The position numbers and the translations under genes are program-made. Below are positions 5,905 through 7,743 of a stretch of DNA of 7,743 nucleotides, one piece after another. Below the pieces are notes generated by a model. The model saw only the letters and a list, made by a program, of their open reading frames with translations. It was not told the DNA's origin and ran no database searches. Numbering within the stretch: the first letter of the stretch is position 1; the number at the start of each line of letters is the position of its first letter. Origin of the DNA: an uncultured Lachnospiraceae bacterium (GTDB lineage Bacteria; Bacillota; Clostridia; Lachnospirales; Lachnospiraceae); assembly GCA_910589195.1 (NCBI GenBank), contig CAJUTC010000079.1:1-7743 (forward strand), given 5' to 3'.

Positions 5905-6615
5905 TTAGACCTCAGCAAATAGAACTTCGGCTGAAGTTAAATCATCATGGTCATCAATTTCAAACCACCTGCCTTTTAGCGGGCAAGCCTTAAATATAAT
6001 GTACGGAAGAATATCATTTAGCGCAACCTCGCTCCACATCTTTAATTCTTTTTTCTCCTCGATATATTCAGCGCACTTATCAAAAAATGCTTTACCGCCT
6101 TCTTTCGATAATTTATATACATCGATTGAAACACCAAAGGAATCTTCTGACATAATTGTTTTTGAAATTTTTACTAACCGGCCATTTTTTTCAACAACCT
6201 TCATCGATTCTTTAAGATATCTGCCGATATCCGTGACAATTGCATTATCACTTTCATAGGCTAACAATTCCGTAATAACAGATGTGTCATAAAAAACGTC
6301 AGCATTCATCATTAAGAAGCTATCATTCTCAACTGCTTTTCGCGCTATATATGCGGAATACATATTGTTTGTAGTAGCATAATCTGTATTTTCAATTATC
6401 TTAATTTCCGGATACAATTCATGAACTGCCTTTTCAAGGATGTCAGCCTTATAACCAGATACAATTGTAATATCTGTAATGCCGTTTTTTAGCAGATTTT
6501 CAATCTGCTTAAACAAAATAGGTTTCCCATTAACTGGGACCAAAGATTTTGGCTTGTCATCTGTAATCGGCGCCAAGCGTGTTCCTAAGCCGGCAGCTAA
6601 AATTAGTGCTTTCAT
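5905..6615 (-). CDS. LicC/Gtp2-like nucleotidyltransferase (probable glycerol-phosphate cytidylyltransferase)
   Basis: The protein has 236 residues, the full length of a single-domain small-molecule nucleotidyltransferase. It is predicted to join CTP and a phosphorylated alcohol into a CDP-linked donor. Seen directly: LAAGLGTR (6-13) with PK at 22-23 for nucleotide binding, the metal aspartate D106 in MNAD, NNMYSAY (83-89) as in LicC, and WFEIDDHDDL (217-226) holding the second acidic pair. GGAGGAG (6623-6629) lies 7 bases before the ATG, within the end of the upstream gene; the gap between genes is one base. Flanked by a glycerol-phosphate-dehydrogenase-like reductase and a HAD enzyme, it fits Gtp2 (CDP-2-glycerol synthesis). 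Phosphocholine cytidylyltransferase (LicC) or a sugar-1-phosphate transferase are alternatives. It is visibly paralogous to residues 1-235 of the PEP mutase fusion. Confidence 0.9.
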   Translation of the reverse strand: MKALILAAGLGTRLAPITDDKPKSLVPVNGKPILFKQIENLLKNGITDITIVSGYKADILEKAVHELYPEIKIIENTDYATTNNMYSAYIARKAVENDSFLMMNADVFYDTSVITELLAYESDNAIVTDIGRYLKESMKVVEKNGRLVKISKTIMSEDSFGVSIDVYKLSKEGGKAFFDKCAEYIEEKKELKMWSEVALNDILPYIIFKACPLKGRWFEIDDHDDLTSAEVLFAEV

Positions 6616-6616
6616 T

Positions 6617-7645
6617 TTACAACTCCTCCACTAGCTCTTTATATAATTTTTTTAGTTTTACTTCACTTAAATCCGATTCATCAAGTCGAGTATACCTACC
6701 TTTTCTCATGGATGAGCCCTTTTGCATACATCCAACAAACGTATCTTCATCAATTCCCAAAACAACAGGATTGATTTCCACTTCAAACTTCCTCAAGTAA
6801 TCCAATACTTCATCATACGGTTCATCAACCATTTTGAGCATGGCCACCGTTCCAAGAGCAACCTGAATACCATGGAGATTTTTCTTTTTGCTGTAATAGT
6901 CTAATGCATGAGAAAAGCAATGCTCTGAGCCGCTTACTGGCCTGCTGCTGCCAGCAAAATCCATGGCAATTCCTGATAATACCAAAGCATTTACAAGTAC
7001 CTCAATAAATTCTGGACAAATACTTTCATATGATGTTTTCATTAGCGCGTCAAGTGAACTGCGGGACATAAGATAAGCATATGCATTCATCTCATCCTTC
7101 CCCCTTGATACGGCAAAGTCCCAATCTTTTAAAGCCATAAAGTTTGAAATTGTGTCACCTATCCCCGCTTGAATATTTTGAATCGGACCTGCCGCAATAA
7201 CTTCTGTGTCTATTAAAGTCATAGTTGGCATTACCGCTCCCAGGCTTTTTGGCAATCCATCTTGTCTTTTCAGTACGGCAATCGGCGAAGTCAGTCCGTC
7301 ATTGGCGGCTGTTGTTGGAATTGCAAGATAAGAGGTTTTAGAAATAAAGGCAGCATACTTGCAAACATCTAAGACACGCCCACCACCAAGCCCGACAAGA
7401 CAATCCACATCCGTAGCAATGCACCTTTCGGCAATTTCCATTGCATAGGATATTGTATTGTAATCTGCAAATTGGACTTTGAGTCTACCAACTTTGCTAA
7501 TCTGCTGCTTAACAATTTTTCCATATAAGTTATCTACAAAAGGGTCTGCAACATACAGAATTTTGCCTAATATGTTATTTATATGAAGCGTTTCTTCAAC
7601 CAGGTTGATTGCGCCTCGTCCAATTTTTAGATAATTTGTCTTCAT
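6617..7645 (-). CDS. Glycerol-1-phosphate dehydrogenase-like reductase (Gtp1/AraM/EgsA type)
   Basis: This 342-residue member of the iron/zinc polyol dehydrogenase superfamily carries signatures of the sn-glycerol-1-phosphate dehydrogenase branch: GLGGGRVLDVCKY (85-97) for NAD(P), IPTTAANDGLTSPIA (109-123), GIGDTISN with D164, SGSEHCFSHALD (238-249) with H242 and H246, and LHGIQVALGT (257-266) with H258. D164, H242 (or H246) and H258 are the likely metal ligands. AAGGAG (7651-7656) lies 5 bases before the ATG. It is first in a three-gene - strand operon with gaps of 1 and 3 bases. Its likely role is reduction of dihydroxyacetone phosphate to glycerol-1-phosphate. By analogy with pneumococcal Gtp1, which was reported to reduce dihydroxyacetone, it could instead make free glycerol. 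Family and cofactor class are secure; the exact substrate is open. Confidence 0.9.
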   Translation of the reverse strand: MKTNYLKIGRGAINLVEETLHINNILGKILYVADPFVDNLYGKIVKQQISKVGRLKVQFADYNTISYAMEIAERCIATDVDCLVGLGGGRVLDVCKYAAFISKTSYLAIPTTAANDGLTSPIAVLKRQDGLPKSLGAVMPTMTLIDTEVIAAGPIQNIQAGIGDTISNFMALKDWDFAVSRGKDEMNAYAYLMSRSSLDALMKTSYESICPEFIEVLVNALVLSGIAMDFAGSSRPVSGSEHCFSHALDYYSKKKNLHGIQVALGTVAMLKMVDEPYDEVLDYLRKFEVEINPVVLGIDEDTFVGCMQKGSSMRKGRYTRLDESDLSEVKLKKLYKELVEEL

Positions 7646-7650
7646 TACAT

Positions 7651-7656
7651 CTCCTT
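7651..7656 (-). promoter_or_regulatory. Ribosome binding site of the glycerol-phosphate-dehydrogenase-like gene
   Basis: AAGGAG on the - strand, 5 bases before the ATG at 7645, fixes this start. The protein opens on MKTNYLKIGRGA, the usual position for the family. Confidence 0.75.
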
Positions 7657-7685
7657 ACACGTTGCGCGTACCATGAAACATTAAT

Positions 7686-7714
7686 TTTATAATGGCTTGT
7701 CTTATAAGTTACTA
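7686..7714 (-). promoter_or_regulatory. Weak promoter candidate for the gtp-like operon
   Basis: On the - strand a TATAAA -10 box (7691-7686, five of six consensus bases) follows TAGTAA (7714-7709, three of six bases of the -35 box) at 17-base spacing. Transcription would start near 7679 and leave a short leader that includes the ribosome binding site. The -35 box is poor. The operon could instead continue from a gene to the right of the window. Confidence 0.25.
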
Positions 7715-7743
7715 TATCATGCTCAAAAACGTGAAATATGATC

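Noticed and set aside
1..7743. CRISPR array, tRNA or rRNA genes, intact insertion sequence
   Set aside because: No regularly spaced direct repeats, no cloverleaf or rRNA-like segments, and no transposase motifs were seen on either strand.

Overview
The window reads as part of a cell-surface polysaccharide (capsule, exopolysaccharide or teichoic-acid-like) locus of a low-to-moderate GC Gram-positive bacterium. I infer a clostridial or Lachnospiraceae-type Firmicute from the purine-rich GGAGG-type ribosome binding sites, the tightly coupled genes, the composition and the protein families. The species cannot be named from the sequence.

Layout: positions 1-217 are a non-coding or decayed leader packed with nested inverted repeats. 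Positions 218-4663 (+ strand) hold a three-gene phosphonate cassette. First is a tri-domain protein (LicC-like nucleotidyltransferase, HxGH cytidylyltransferase, phosphoenolpyruvate mutase), then an iron-type alcohol dehydrogenase of the phosphonoacetaldehyde reductase type, then phosphonopyruvate decarboxylase. Positions 4664-5088 are a convergent intergenic region with a strong hairpin and no convincing gene. Positions 5089-7645 (- strand) hold a second three-gene cassette: a glycerol-1-phosphate-dehydrogenase-like reductase, a LicC-like nucleotidyltransferase and a HAD-IIA (NagD-like) phosphatase. These match, in the same order, the families of pneumococcal gtp1-gtp2-gtp3 (CDP-2-glycerol synthesis). 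Positions 7646-7743 are a short upstream region with a weak promoter candidate.

How the genes work together (inference from families): the + strand cassette should run PEP to phosphonopyruvate (mutase), to phosphonoacetaldehyde (decarboxylase), to 2-hydroxyethylphosphonate (HEP; reductase). No aminotransferase is present, so HEP rather than 2-aminoethylphosphonate is the expected product. One or both nucleotidyltransferase domains fused to the mutase would then activate it, most likely as a CMP-phosphonate, for transfer to a surface glycan. The - strand cassette should make a CDP-glycerol (2-glycerol or 1-glycerol) donor. Together the window would supply two nucleotide-activated small phospho- or phosphono-alcohol donors. 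The transferases that use them are not in the window.

The most notable points are the triple fusion (with an altered C-terminal cytidylyltransferase motif), the back-to-back pairing of the two donor pathways, and the repeat-rich leader at the left edge.
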